18,017 bases of DNA from Methanobacterium sp. (GCA_030539815.1 JAUNXM010000027.1:1-18017); one strand, 5' to 3'. Shown: positions 1 to 11,627, numbered from the stretch's first letter. The notes: generated by a model not told the origin, from the sequence alone. Numbers and translations are program-made.

Positions 1-81
1 TAAAAATCAAAAGTTTAAGTGTGAAAATTATTCAAACATCTAAAAAAATATAATTTAACGCATCAATGGAAGGGTTTTTTG

Positions 82-1281
82 ATGTTAAATGATAAAAAAG
101 CTTTGTTGGATGAAATAAATTCATTGAAAAATGAAAATTCAAATTTAAGGAAAAAATTATGGGAAAGTGAGGTTAGGTACCGAACACTTTCGGAGTCTGT
201 GGAAGAATTCATTTTCATCATCAATGCTGAAGACAACGTTGAGTACGTAAATGAGTATTCCACCCGTAAAATGGGTCTTGAAAGGGAAAAAATAATCAAT
301 CAACCCCGCTGGAAATTATTCCCTCCCAAAACTTATGACTTGCAGAGTGAATCCCTGCAACTGGTTTTTGAACTGGGTGAAACTATAAAAAGAGAAAACC
401 TCCTGGAAATCAATAACCAGGAGAGATGGATGGAGACTCTACTTATTCCACTAAAAAATGAAAAGGGTGCAGTGGACAAAGTTTTAGGGGTGGCTCGTGA
501 CATTACCGAACGAAAAAATTATGAAATCCTACTTGAAAGGCAGAACAACATCCTTAAGGGTATGAAAACGATCTTAAGGGAGACTCTTGGTTCAGTCACC
601 AGGAATGAGCTGGCCCAAACCTGTTTAAAGGTTTGTGAGGATATAACCAGTAGTGAATTTGGTTTCATTAGTGAAATAAACTCTGAAAAACAATTAACAA
701 CCCTGGCAGTTAGCCAATCATTATTGGAACTGCATAACGGGGATGAAATGGATATCAGGCCAATGCTTGAAAAATTAACCCTTCACCATGCCTGGAAACA
801 ACTAGTGAAGGATAAGAGATCTCTCATATTCAACAAACCCCTGGTTCACTCACAAGAGGTTCCAGATGATCACATCCTCCTGAAGAAATATATGCAGGTC
901 CCCCTGATGAGTGAAGGAGAAGTAGTGGGGATGATTGGTCTGGCCAACAAAAAGTCGGGATACAACCTGGCAGACCGGCGTGCGGTGGAAGCGTTATCTG
1001 CCACAGTGGTGGAATCTCTGGCACGTAAAAATGCCGAAGACGCCCTTAAAGAAACCAGTGAACAATTGAAACTTCTCATTAAAACCAGTCCTCTGGCTAT
1101 TATCTCTCTGGATATCGAGGGCAATGTTAAAACATGGAATCATGCCGCAGAACAGATTTTCGGGTGGAAAGAGAAGAAGTGTTGGGTAAACCAATACCCA
1201 CCATTCCTGATAAATTCAAAAAACAGTTTCAGGAAAATTTCCCCGAAATCATCAAAACCGCCATTGTTACCAGGAACATGA
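82..1281 (+). CDS. PAS-GAF-PAS sensor histidine kinase, N-terminal part (frameshifted gene)
   Basis: First part of a soluble sensor histidine kinase; no membrane helix is visible, so it should sense a cytoplasmic signal. Residues 1-30 are a charged coiled coil. A PAS domain covers about 30-146 and ends in the usual ARDITERK linker. A GAF domain covers about 165-315, with the typical [18 protein letters not shown] strand near 272-289. A second PAS starts near 325. ATG at 82 was chosen over the adjacent in-frame TTG at 79; GGAAGGG at 68-74 can serve as a ribosome binding site. After codon 364 (GAG at 1171-1173) the frame stops looking like PAS and gives a basic, unrelated tail ending at 1281. 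The PAS domain resumes one frame away, so the true product is about 900 residues running to 2783. Domain calls are confident; the ligand is unknown. The break may be real or a sequencing error. Confidence 0.85.
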   Translation: MLNDKKALLDEINSLKNENSNLRKKLWESEVRYRTLSESVEEFIFIINAEDNVEYVNEYSTRKMGLEREKIINQPRWKLFPPKTYDLQSESLQLVFELGETIKRENLLEINNQERWMETLLIPLKNEKGAVDKVLGVARDITERKNYEILLERQNNILKGMKTILRETLGSVTRNELAQTCLKVCEDITSSEFGFISEINSEKQLTTLAVSQSLLELHNGDEMDIRPMLEKLTLHHAWKQLVKDKRSLIFNKPLVHSQEVPDDHILLKKYMQVPLMSEGEVVGMIGLANKKSGYNLADRRAVEALSATVVESLARKNAEDALKETSEQLKLLIKTSPLAIISLDIEGNVKTWNHAAEQIFGWKEKKCWVNQYPPFLINSKNSFRKISPKSSKPPLLPGT

Positions 1282-2783
1282 TCGCCCTGCGAAAGAATGG
1301 TAAGTTTATTCATATTGAGCTTTCCACCGGACCATTATACGATGCTGAGAATTCTCTAATAGGAACTGTGGGGATAATCGCTGATGTCACGGAACGAAAG
1401 AAGATGGAAAAAGAGTTAATAGCCAGTGAAGAGAAGTTCAGGGAAATGGCTGAAAAGATCCACGAAATCTTCTACATATTCGATCCCCTCCAGATGAAGA
1501 TGCTCTACATCTCCCCGGCCCATGAAAAGATCACCGGATGGCCTGTGGAAACAATATACCAGGATCCAGAATCCTGGATAAAAATGATAGTTCCCGAGGA
1601 CCGGGAACAACTCTTCCGTTACATGTCCGGGGAAACCAGTACCATAGGCCAGGAAGGTATTGAATTCAGGATACGCAAACCAGATGGAAATATTCGGTGG
1701 TTACTAGCTAATCCAACACCTTTAAGGGATGATTCTGGTAATGTGTACCGGGTAATGGGGAGCATGTCCGATATCACCACCCGTAAAGAGATTGAAGAGA
1801 AACTATCCAGATCCCGGGAAAACCTACGGAAGATCCTGGGAGCTGTATCCTTTGGAATTATCATTGTGGGAAACGATAAAAAAATTAAACATGTAAATAA
1901 AACTGCATTGGACATGATGGGTTACGCATCAGAATCGGATATGGTGGGCCAGACCTGCCACGCTACCATGTGTCCGTCCCTAAAAAACCAGTGCCCCATT
2001 CTGGATTTGGATCAGTGTCTGGATAAAGCAGAGCGAATACTTATAGATAAAGAGGGGAATAAAATCCCCATAATAAAAAGTGCGATACCCCTAACCATGG
2101 ATGGTGAAGAAGTCATACTAGAAAGTTTCATTGACATCACTGCACTTAAAAATGCGGAGAAAGCCCTGGAAAAGGCTCTAGAAGATAAGGAAATGCTGAT
2201 GAAAGAGATATACCACCGGGTTAAAAACAACCTTATGGTTATTTCCAGCCTGCTTAACCTTCAATCAAATTACATCACCGATGAAGAAGCCCGGGATATA
2301 TTTAAGGATAGTCAGAAAAGAGCTCATTCCATGGCCCTTATCCACGAAAGACTTTACCGTTCTACAGACATGAAACACCTGGATTTCGGGGATTACATAC
2401 GCACCCTGGTCATGGATCTTTTCAGAACCTACGTGGCTGACCCTAACCGCATCCAACTGGAACTGGAAATAGAAGACTTAATGCTGGACATTGACACTGC
2501 CATACCCTTGGGATTAATTGTCAATGAACTCTTATCCAATTCCATGAAACACGCCTTCCCGGGAGGTCAGAAAGGAAAAATTAAACTGGAATTCAAATCT
2601 GATAATGGCGGTTGCTTAATGGTGGTGGGGGATGATGGGATAGGTCTACCCCCAAATTTGGATATTAAACACACCGAAACACTGGGATTACAACTGGTCA
2701 ACAGCCTCATCGGACAGATCGATGCTGAAATGGAGATCAACAACCAGAACGGTACAGAATTCAAAATCCGCTTAAAAGATTAA
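1134..2783 (+). CDS. PAS-PAS-PAS-HisKA_2-HATPase histidine kinase, C-terminal part (frameshifted gene)
   Basis: Continuation of the kinase beginning at 82. The first 13 codons from ATG 1134 overlap the upstream frame and are not protein-like; authentic sequence begins at Glu14 (1173) with the rest of a PAS domain ending in ADVTERKK (84-91). PAS domains follow at about 99-218 and 230-340. The last carries four cysteines (275, 280, 287, 295). The kinase core starts with EIYHRVKNN, giving phospho-acceptor His361, the HisKA_2 signature. The HATPase follows with N-box NELLSN (464-469), DDGIGLPP (500-507) and TLGLQLV (516-522). The catalytic core is complete, so autophosphorylation remains possible if this part is made. 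No good ribosome binding site precedes 1134; the next in-frame ATG is at 1278, inside the interrupted PAS. No response regulator is adjacent on this strand. Confidence 0.85.
   Translation: MESCRRTDFRVEREEVLGKPIPTIPDKFKKQFQENFPEIIKTAIVTRNMIALRKNGKFIHIELSTGPLYDAENSLIGTVGIIADVTERKKMEKELIASEEKFREMAEKIHEIFYIFDPLQMKMLYISPAHEKITGWPVETIYQDPESWIKMIVPEDREQLFRYMSGETSTIGQEGIEFRIRKPDGNIRWLLANPTPLRDDSGNVYRVMGSMSDITTRKEIEEKLSRSRENLRKILGAVSFGIIIVGNDKKIKHVNKTALDMMGYASESDMVGQTCHATMCPSLKNQCPILDLDQCLDKAERILIDKEGNKIPIIKSAIPLTMDGEEVILESFIDITALKNAEKALEKALEDKEMLMKEIYHRVKNNLMVISSLLNLQSNYITDEEARDIFKDSQKRAHSMALIHERLYRSTDMKHLDFGDYIRTLVMDLFRTYVADPNRIQLELEIEDLMLDIDTAIPLGLIVNELLSNSMKHAFPGGQKGKIKLEFKSDNGGCLMVVGDDGIGLPPNLDIKHTETLGLQLVNSLIGQIDAEMEINNQNGTEFKIRLKD
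1166..1182 (+). other. Frameshift site splitting the first kinase gene
   Basis: Within a purine run (GGAAAGAGAAGAAG) the PAS-like reading moves from the frame of 1171 (GAG) to the frame of 1173 (GAA). Adding one G after 1173 would restore a continuous PAS sequence reading FGWKEEEVLGKP, the spacing expected in PAS domains. A single-base loss in a repetitive purine tract fits replication slippage or a base-call error. I see no classical slippery heptamer followed by a pseudoknot, so programmed frameshifting is less likely. Confidence 0.75.
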
Positions 2784-2924
2784 AACCAGTAAGATACATA
2801 AATTATCAGCTGTTAAATATTTAGTGGAATCAATATATGATAAAGGAGTAAACAGGCAAATTTAAGGGTTATCCGGAGAAATAAGAGTTATTGGGGAATA
2901 AAAGATTACTCCCGTATCATATCC

Positions 2925-2931
2925 TTTTTTT
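2925..2931 (+). terminator. T-tract, likely end of the first kinase transcript
   Basis: A run of seven T on the plus strand lies about 140 bases beyond the kinase stop codon, between two convergent genes. Archaeal RNA polymerase terminates at oligo-T without needing a strong hairpin. A near copy of the surrounding sequence occurs just inside the 3' end of the opposing gene (about 2954-2962). Confidence 0.4.
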
Positions 2932-2946
2932 ATAATTATTTGAGTG

Positions 2947-5310
2947 TTATATTCTTTTTTTATACTTCAGTTCGTTAAAGTTAATTCTAAATTTAGTCCC
3001 CTGGCTGCGGTCAAGCTCGATCTCACCATCAATCTGCCGTGTTAAATTGTAAACCAGCTCCAATCCCAGGGTAGTGATGTTTTTAAGGTCTATATTTGGA
3101 GGCAGGCCCACTCCATTATCAGCAACTGTCAGGACGAATTTCGGGTCTTCCGGCACATGTTTCAGGGATACCTTAATTTCCCCTTTCCTTCCCTGGGGAA
3201 ATGCGTACTTCAGGCTGTTAGAGATGAGTTCACTGATTATCAGCCCACATGGAACTGCAGTTTCCATGTTCAGGTCAACATCCTCCACATCCACCACCAG
3301 TTTAACCAGGTCCGGGTTGATTTCGTAGGAGTAGAGTAAATCTGATAATAACCGTTTAATGTAATCCTCAAATCGGATGTGGGTGAAATCCTTGGACAGG
3401 TATAGTTTTTCATGGATCATGGCCATGGACCGAACCCGGTTCTGACTTTCCTTCAGAACAGTGGCAGCAACTATTTCCTCTTCATCCAAGTGCTGGATCT
3501 GTAGATTAAGCAGACTGGTTATGATCTGCATGTTGTTTTTCACCCGGTGATGGATCTCTTTGATCAGGATTTTCTTCTCATTTAGGGATGATTTCAGTTT
3601 ATCGGTGGCATTCCTACGATCAGTTATATCGGTGTCAATTATCAGAATGGAATTTATCATCCCATCCTTTTTAATGGGAACCAGCTGGGTTTCGATCCAA
3701 TTGTATTCTCCATTTTTATTGATCAACCTGTACTGGAAAGGTTTTAATGTTTCGCCTTTCAGGGCCCGTGAAAATTTATCCCTTGCAAAGTTCAGATTAT
3801 CTTCCGAGAATATTCCCAGATCAGAGAAGTTCCTACCAATTAATTCTCCAGTGGATAAACCTGAAAAACGAGCTGCAGAACTGTTAGCATCTAAAATTAC
3901 ACCATCAGAACTTACCAGTATGGTATGGTTGGGGTTAGCTTCAAAAAGAGTCCGATATTTCTCTTCATTATCCTGTAATGCCTTTTCGGTGTATTTTCGC
4001 TGGGTGATATCCATTAACATACCGGATATGGTATTGCCAGTGAGATTAGCGCTCAGTAGCATGTTCACGGTTTCTCCAGTGGCGGAAACCATTTCTAATT
4101 CGTACTGGTATAATTTACCTTCGTTTTTAAGCCTTTGTATGATTTTTTTCCTTTCAGAAGGATTTTTATAAAAATCCACGATCTTATGGGATTTAAGCTC
4201 CTCAACACTCTCTGATTTAAATATTCTGGCCAGTGATTCATTGGCAAAGATTATATCACCATTAAGATGGGTTTTATAGATACCCACCAGGGAATTGTCC
4301 ACCAGTTCCCGGTAATTCTTCTCACTTTCTGAAAGTGCTTTTTCAGTTATCAACTGGCGGATCAGAACCATGAAGATTATAATTCCCACAATTATCTCCA
4401 TTAAATTAATATCTGGTTCGCGCACCATCTGGTCCACGTTTATAAGTAGGATGAAGGCGATTAAGGCCCATATGAGTGGTAGGTATGATGTGACTTTAGA
4501 ACGGGCCAGGGGCAAAGATTTGAAGTAAGGGTAAATATCGTATTTTTCATCACTGGCGTGGAGAAACGCGGATAAACCAAACAGAAGTAAACCTATAATC
4601 CAACCTGCATCCAGTAAACCTCCTGAAATGTAGGTTCCCTGCAGGTTCTGGTAGGAGTAAATACAGTCACTTATGATGGTTATAGTCATTCCCAGGCCCA
4701 GGAGTATCAGGGGGCCGTAATATTCCTCTTTGAACCGGCTGTAGAGTAGCCGCAACAAGGCGAAAAATAGAACAAAATCACCTACAATGTAGGTTATGGA
4801 TATGATGCTTGGGAAGAATGCTTCCTCATTGGAAAGATTGGGTTCTATCAGGAATAACCAGAAAATAAGTCCCACAGTTAGTATAACGATTCCCATCTCC
4901 AGAATGATCTTCAATTCTTCCAGGTAACTGAACCTGTCTCTGGAGATGAAATAAATGCCCAGGGCAAAAAGGGGATAAAATAAGAGATAAAAAAGGTCAG
5001 CTACAGATGGGAAAGGATTCTGGTTGTACACCAACTCTAAAACAGCCCATATCACATCTCCCAGTGCGTAGGACATCACAGCCAGTGCTATCATCAGCCA
5101 AGCAACTCGCATACGGCCCTGGGAACGATAGGCAGCGTAGGACAAACTGATAATCACCACCAATTCAATGATGGGGCTGGCCAGATCTCCGAAGACCATC
5201 CTGGAGTTGGGATCATTTTGTAAGATTAGTGAAATAACTGCAAAGCTAAGGGCAATGATTACTGCCAGGAATACTGCAAGTTTGAAGGATATTAAAGGAT
5301 CTTTCTTCAT
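2947..5310 (-). CDS. Membrane sensor histidine kinase (10 TM, PAS-PAS-HisKA_2-HATPase)
   Basis: Integral-membrane sensor kinase of 787 residues. About ten hydrophobic helices fill residues 8-320 (near 8-30, 44-61, 70-93, 103-121, 133-154, 166-190, 199-218, 230-252, 273-291, 301-319). The segment NPFPSVADLFYLLFYP (98-113) resembles a motif seen in other multi-helix sensor modules attached to kinases or diguanylate cyclases. PAS domains follow at about 328-440 and 447-568, then HisKA_2 with KEIHHRVKNN (phospho-acceptor His588) and a HATPase with N-box SELISN (693-698), DNGVGLPP (731-738) and TLGLELV (747-753). All catalytic motifs are intact. The kinase core is closer to that of the 8301-11627 kinase (shared HHRVKNNMQII) than to the first kinase. 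The gene converges on the first kinase. No strong ribosome binding site is visible before ATG 5310. The stimulus is unknown. Confidence 0.9.
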   Translation of the reverse strand: MKKDPLISFKLAVFLAVIIALSFAVISLILQNDPNSRMVFGDLASPIIELVVIISLSYAAYRSQGRMRVAWLMIALAVMSYALGDVIWAVLELVYNQNPFPSVADLFYLLFYPLFALGIYFISRDRFSYLEELKIILEMGIVILTVGLIFWLFLIEPNLSNEEAFFPSIISITYIVGDFVLFFALLRLLYSRFKEEYYGPLILLGLGMTITIISDCIYSYQNLQGTYISGGLLDAGWIIGLLLFGLSAFLHASDEKYDIYPYFKSLPLARSKVTSYLPLIWALIAFILLINVDQMVREPDINLMEIIVGIIIFMVLIRQLITEKALSESEKNYRELVDNSLVGIYKTHLNGDIIFANESLARIFKSESVEELKSHKIVDFYKNPSERKKIIQRLKNEGKLYQYELEMVSATGETVNMLLSANLTGNTISGMLMDITQRKYTEKALQDNEEKYRTLFEANPNHTILVSSDGVILDANSSAARFSGLSTGELIGRNFSDLGIFSEDNLNFARDKFSRALKGETLKPFQYRLINKNGEYNWIETQLVPIKKDGMINSILIIDTDITDRRNATDKLKSSLNEKKILIKEIHHRVKNNMQIITSLLNLQIQHLDEEEIVAATVLKESQNRVRSMAMIHEKLYLSKDFTHIRFEDYIKRLLSDLLYSYEINPDLVKLVVDVEDVDLNMETAVPCGLIISELISNSLKYAFPQGRKGEIKVSLKHVPEDPKFVLTVADNGVGLPPNIDLKNITTLGLELVYNLTRQIDGEIELDRSQGTKFRINFNELKYKKRI

Positions 5311-5504
5311 GTTGACACTTAACTTTTAGGAGTCCATCTAACGTAATTTACCTTGATCATAACCGTGGAGATGTAAAATTAATTTTCACTGTTATTCCTT
5401 CCAGCTTAATTCTATAATACTATTGGGGGCTAACTACATACCCATCTAAACTGTTTCTAAATTATATTATGTCATTCACAACTAAATATACCCGTTTAAA
5501 ATTT

Positions 5505-5524
5505 ATTGTGAGTTTATTCACAAT
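5505..5524. promoter_or_regulatory. Perfect inverted repeat ATTGTGA-N6-TCACAAT
   Basis: Two perfect 7-base arms are separated by six bases, the geometry of a helix-turn-helix dimer operator. The core TGTGA-N6-TCACA is identical to the bacterial CRP-type consensus. A further half site, ATTCACAA, lies at 5474-5481. The dyad is about 195 bases upstream of the membrane kinase start (minus strand), far for a core-promoter operator. Binding by any archaeal regulator is inference. Confidence 0.4.
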
Positions 5525-5648
5525 TAGAATATGTAACCATACCTTTGATTTTGTACTTGGAATAAAAATAAAAAACAGGGCAAAAAAGAGTATAATTCTC
5601 CTTGAAAAAGGTTTATGGAAAGATAAGGAATATAATATCTCAGATGGG

Positions 5649-5655
5649 AAAAAAA
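5649..5655 (-). terminator. T-tract terminator after the CoA synthetase gene
   Basis: Seven consecutive A on the plus strand read as seven T on the minus strand, about 55 bases past the stop codon of the CoA synthetase gene and in its direction of transcription, as expected for archaeal oligo-T termination. Confidence 0.45.
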
Positions 5656-5709
5656 GAATTTAGGGGCTGGACCACGGAATCTAAACCTTTAAAAGCCCAC
5701 ATCTTTTAT

Positions 5710-7851
<2,142 letters not shown>

Positions 7852-7890
7852 GTTATCACCTATTATCTAATACTAATTATTGGGCTCCCT

Positions 7891-7905
7891 ATTTATTATA
7901 TTCGG
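7891..7905 (-). promoter_or_regulatory. Putative TATA/BRE promoter of the CoA synthetase gene
   Basis: On the minus strand CCGAA is followed directly by TATAATAAAT, an archaeal BRE-TATA arrangement about 40 bases before ATG 7851. Initiation about 25 bases downstream would give a short leader containing the AGGTGAT at 7855-7861. Motif recognition only. Confidence 0.45.
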
Positions 7906-8201
7906 ATTTATCAAGGGAATTATAAGAAAATACCAATGAATAAAGTAATAACTAACTTAATACGTTCTATGGATTCTTTATTTTATGATTGAAATAGTTT
8001 CATCTAAATATGGTCAAATCTACAATCATTTTTAATTAGGAAGAGAAAGTTGCGATTGTAGGGATAAAAAATCAATTGACGGTGAATGTATTTCAACCAG
8101 AAAACATTCTTAATAAAATCAGTATAATAGATTTTTTCTAGAATTGGGATATTAATATCTCTGTTATATCTGTAACATTACTGCTGCGAATTTATTTTCT
8201 A

Positions 8202-8210
8202 TTTATATAT
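8202..8210 (+). promoter_or_regulatory. TATA-like box upstream of the 1108-residue kinase
   Basis: TTTATATAT would set initiation near 8230-8235 and give a leader of about 65-70 bases before ATG 8301. The DNA is AT-rich, so the match is only moderately informative. Confidence 0.3.
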
Positions 8211-8300
8211 TATCTTGGCTAAATTCAAATAGAATAAGGGTTTGAACTAATTTTTTAATTCCAGATAAAAACAAATAGTCCTAGGTACATATTAAAAGGT

Positions 8301-11300
8301 ATGGATGATATCAAAATCCTGGTGGTTGGGGATGGGGTCACCGATATCAAAGTGACTATTGAATCTTTAGGTTATCCCGTTCCTTATATGGTCCCTTTAG
8401 GAGAAGCAGTTAAAAAGGCATTAGATTTAATGCCGGATCTTATTATTATGGACTTGGTTTTTAGGGAAAATAAAAATTCTCGGGAAGTTGTTTCTCAGAT
8501 ACAAAAACTTAACCTGCCAGTTATATTTCTAATTGATCAGTCTCTGGAACTTGATTTTAAAGAAGAATTCAATTTTAATAATATCAGCCCTGCAGAATCA
8601 TATGGATATCTAATAAAGCCCTATGCAGATACAGAGCTTAAATATTTTATTGATCTTGCTGTTTATAAAAATAGGATACAAAAAGAACTTCAAAATATTG
8701 AAGAAAGGTATAAAAATCTTTTTGAAACCATTGATCAGGGTGTGGTGTACTATGATGTTAATGGGGAAATAATATTTGCAAATCCTGCTGCAGAAGAGAT
8801 ACTGGGCCTGACTCTGCAGGAATTGCAAAGTGGAAGCTCGCCCGACCGGTGGAGCGTCCGTGAGGATGGTTCAGATTTCCCTGATGAGGATCATCCATCA
8901 GTGATCGCATTAAAAACTGGTAACAAAGTTAAAAACGTAATAATGGGGATTTTTAATCCCAAAATAGGGGAAACGCGCTGGTTAAAAATAAATGCCTACC
9001 CTCAATTTAAAGAAAGCAAAACTAGGCCATACCAGGTTTTTTCCACCTTCGAGGATATTACCGAAAGCAAAATTGCAAAAGATAAACAGGAAAAAACCGC
9101 ACAAAAATTACAACTTGCCTTAGATGCTGCCAATATGGGATGGTGGCATTACAATCCGGTAACTAATATTTCCACATTTGATGAGAAATATAAAGAGATA
9201 TTCGGAGTTTCGGCCAGTGAAAGTCCCAATGATGAAATTTTAAAACTTATACACCATGATGATCTTCAAAGTGTCTGGGAAAAAGTAGAACAAGCAATGA
9301 ATCCTGTTAATCCAGAACCTTACTCTGCAGAATACCGTATTTCCCGTGATAAAAGTCTTAGATGGATTGAAGCACATGGCATAGCTACTTTTGAGGGTGA
9401 AGGAGATAAAAAGCATGCGAGTAGTTTGGTGGGCACCGTAGTTGACATCACCCCCCGAAAAAATCTTGAAAATGCATTAATGGAGAGTGAACATAAATTC
9501 CGGGAACTGGTAGAGAATGCTGCCGATGCTCTTTTTGTCCATGATTTTAATGGTAATATTGTGGATGTTAACCAACAGTCAATTGAAAGTTTAGGTTATA
9601 CCCGGGAAGAGTTACTGCAGATGAATGTTCTGGATTTAGAACAGGACTTCAACCTGGAAATTGCCCGGAAAGAGTGGTTGAAAACAAAGCCTGGAGAACC
9701 ATTAACATTACACGGTCATCATAAACGGAAAGATGGCACTATTTTTCCAGTGGAAATACACTTTACCGTGGTGGAAATCAACAGTGAAAAGTTCATCATG
9801 GGATTAGTTCGTGACATCACCAACATCAAGAAGGCTGAAAAAGAGTTAAAATCCATTAACCGGGTATTAAGAAAACGTGATGAAGAATTTAGACATTTCA
9901 TTGATAGTGCACCGGTGGCTATTGCCATGTTTGATAAGCAAATGAATTATATTGCCGCCAGCATGCGTTGGATTATGGATTTCAACCTCACTGATAAAGA
10001 AATTCACGGTAGATCCCATTACCAAGTTTTTCCAGAGATACCTGAACGATGGAAAGAAGTACATAAGCGAGCTCTGGCTGGTTCCGTTGAGTATTCTGAT
10101 GAAGATGAATTTGTTCGAGCAGATGGACGCATTCAATATAGTAAATGGGAAGTTCATCCCTGGTATTCTTCCCCCGGTAATATCGGGGGTATCATAATTT
10201 TTAATGAAGACATTACCGGACGTAAGAATGCTGAAAATGAATTAAAAGATAGTGAGCAAAAGTATCGTCACGTCATTGAAACTGCCTCAGAGGGTATAAT
10301 TTTAGTTGATAATGAGGGCATAGTTATTGAATCAAACCCCATAACTTTAGATTTGATGGGTTTAGACGAGGGACTGGTTGGAAAAAATCTGAGCCAGATT
10401 GCTCCCACCTTGAATATAAATTTAAATGAATCTTTAAGTGAATTTAGGGACATTTTGGAGGGTAAACCTGTTCCCTTTGAATGGAAGTATGTTGATGGGC
10501 AAGGTAAAACTAAATTTTTTAAAGTTAATTACAGTTTAATGGATGAAGAAGGGATAGCTATAGTTTTAGAAGATATCACCGATCTAAAATTAAGAGAAAT
10601 AGCATTAAGGGAGAATGAACAGTTCCTGGAGAACTTAGTCGAAAATATACCCGACATGATCTTCGTGAAAAATGCTGACGGACTCAAATTTGAGAGGGTT
10701 AACCAGGCCGTGGAACAGATTTGGGGGTACCGACGGGATGAGTTAATTGGAAAAAATGATTACGACCTTTTCACCAAGGATGAAGCTGACTTCTACACGA
10801 AAAAAGACCAGGAAGTTCTGGATAAAAAGGAACTTCATGATATTCCGGAAGAAACTATCCACACCAAATATAAGGGTGAAAGGATACTGCACACCAAGAA
10901 AATCCCCCTTCTGGATGAAGAAGGTGTTTCTAAATATCTTTTAGCCATCTCCGAAGATATTACTAAACGTAAAATGGCTGAAAGAAAGATTGAAAAATCT
11001 TTAAAAGAAAAAGAAGACTTATTAAGAGAAATTCATCACCGGGTGAAAAATAACATGCAGATTATTTCCAGCCTGCTTAATCTACAAATTAATCATGTTC
11101 ATCACGAGGAATCTAAGGACATTCTTAAGGATAGCCAGAGCCGGGTCAGGGCCATGGCCATGATTCATGAAAAGTTATACAATTCCACAGACATCAGCCA
11201 TGTCAACTTTAAAGAATATGTGGAAAAACTAATTTCAAACCTTTTCTACACATATAAAGTACGAATTGGCACAATAAATTATATTATAAATATTGAAGGC

Positions 11301-11627
11301 ATTGAATTCAACATGGAAACCGCTATACCTCTGGGATTGATAATCAATGAACTGGTAACCAACAGCCTCAAATTTGCCTTCCCCGATATGGATAAAGGCA
11401 CCATATCCATTGAGTTAGATACTGAAAATAACCAGCACGTATTAATTGTTGCAGATGATGGGATTGGTTTACCTGAAGACTTCGACTTTGGACAAACTGA
11501 TTCACTTGGGTTAAATTTAGTTAATAGTTTGGTCCACCAGCTTGATGGTGGGATTACATTTGATGGAGGTCCGGGAACCAGGTACAACATTACCTTTCAA
11601 GAACTGGATTACCAGCAAAGATTTTAA
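8301..11627 (+). CDS. Receiver-PAS(6)-HisKA_2-HATPase histidine kinase
   Basis: Large soluble kinase of 1108 residues. The N-terminal receiver-like domain (1-125) keeps Asp11, the phospho-acceptor Asp51 (IIMDL) and Lys106 (LIKPY). It has lost one residue of the acidic pair (VVGDG instead of VVEDE) and the Thr/Ser switch (Ile-Asp at 78-79), so phosphorylation is doubtful. Six PAS domains follow at about 133-257, 265-388, 395-512, 525-642, 650-763 and 770-890, most ending in a DIT-x-x-K/R linker. HisKA_2 has EIHHRVKNN (phospho-acceptor His913). The HATPase has NELVTN (1016-1021), DDGIGLPE (1052-1059) and SLGLNLV (1068-1074). The core is fully conserved. ATG 8301 is preceded immediately by AAAAGG, too close for a normal ribosome binding site, but the receiver begins right at this Met. 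There is no transmembrane segment. Six PAS domains suggest integration of several redox, light or ligand inputs; none can be named. Confidence 0.92.
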   Translation: MDDIKILVVGDGVTDIKVTIESLGYPVPYMVPLGEAVKKALDLMPDLIIMDLVFRENKNSREVVSQIQKLNLPVIFLIDQSLELDFKEEFNFNNISPAESYGYLIKPYADTELKYFIDLAVYKNRIQKELQNIEERYKNLFETIDQGVVYYDVNGEIIFANPAAEEILGLTLQELQSGSSPDRWSVREDGSDFPDEDHPSVIALKTGNKVKNVIMGIFNPKIGETRWLKINAYPQFKESKTRPYQVFSTFEDITESKIAKDKQEKTAQKLQLALDAANMGWWHYNPVTNISTFDEKYKEIFGVSASESPNDEILKLIHHDDLQSVWEKVEQAMNPVNPEPYSAEYRISRDKSLRWIEAHGIATFEGEGDKKHASSLVGTVVDITPRKNLENALMESEHKFRELVENAADALFVHDFNGNIVDVNQQSIESLGYTREELLQMNVLDLEQDFNLEIARKEWLKTKPGEPLTLHGHHKRKDGTIFPVEIHFTVVEINSEKFIMGLVRDITNIKKAEKELKSINRVLRKRDEEFRHFIDSAPVAIAMFDKQMNYIAASMRWIMDFNLTDKEIHGRSHYQVFPEIPERWKEVHKRALAGSVEYSDEDEFVRADGRIQYSKWEVHPWYSSPGNIGGIIIFNEDITGRKNAENELKDSEQKYRHVIETASEGIILVDNEGIVIESNPITLDLMGLDEGLVGKNLSQIAPTLNINLNESLSEFRDILEGKPVPFEWKYVDGQGKTKFFKVNYSLMDEEGIAIVLEDITDLKLREIALRENEQFLENLVENIPDMIFVKNADGLKFERVNQAVEQIWGYRRDELIGKNDYDLFTKDEADFYTKKDQEVLDKKELHDIPEETIHTKYKGERILHTKKIPLLDEEGVSKYLLAISEDITKRKMAERKIEKSLKEKEDLLREIHHRVKNNMQIISSLLNLQINHVHHEESKDILKDSQSRVRAMAMIHEKLYNSTDISHVNFKEYVEKLISNLFYTYKVRIGTINYIINIEGIEFNMETAIPLGLIINELVTNSLKFAFPDMDKGTISIELDTENNQHVLIVADDGIGLPEDFDFGQTDSLGLNLVNSLVHQLDGGITFDGGPGTRYNITFQELDYQQRF

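Larger units (their letters stand above)
5311..5709. other. Non-coding stretch between kinase and CoA synthetase genes
   Basis: This stretch holds the upstream region of the minus-strand membrane kinase and the 3' end of the minus-strand CoA synthetase. The features I can support are a CRP-like inverted repeat (5505-5524) with an extra half site at 5474, and a T-tract terminator (5649-5655, minus strand). An open frame of 64 codons starting at 5469 has no ribosome binding site and an odd Lys/Ile-rich composition, so I do not call it a gene. Confidence 0.6.
7852..8300. other. Divergent intergenic region with two promoters
   Basis: This AT-rich region lies between the divergent CoA synthetase (-) and the large kinase (+). 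It holds the BRE-TATA at 7891-7905 and a TATA-like sequence at 8202-8210. About 300 bases between them show no open frame, repeat or structured RNA that I can support. Confidence 0.5.

Noticed and set aside
1166..1182. Programmed -1 frameshifting in the first kinase
   Set aside because: The purine run lacks a canonical slippery heptamer and I saw no obvious downstream stem; mutation or sequencing error is simpler.
5469..5663. 64-codon plus-strand open frame between the kinase and CoA synthetase genes
   Set aside because: No ribosome binding site, Lys/Ile-rich low-information composition, and it overlaps the inverted repeat and the terminator of the opposite strand.
5661..5700. Possible tRNA-like or structured RNA at the GGGGCTGG...GCCCAC segment
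   Set aside because: No cloverleaf could be drawn: T-loop and anticodon arm are missing.
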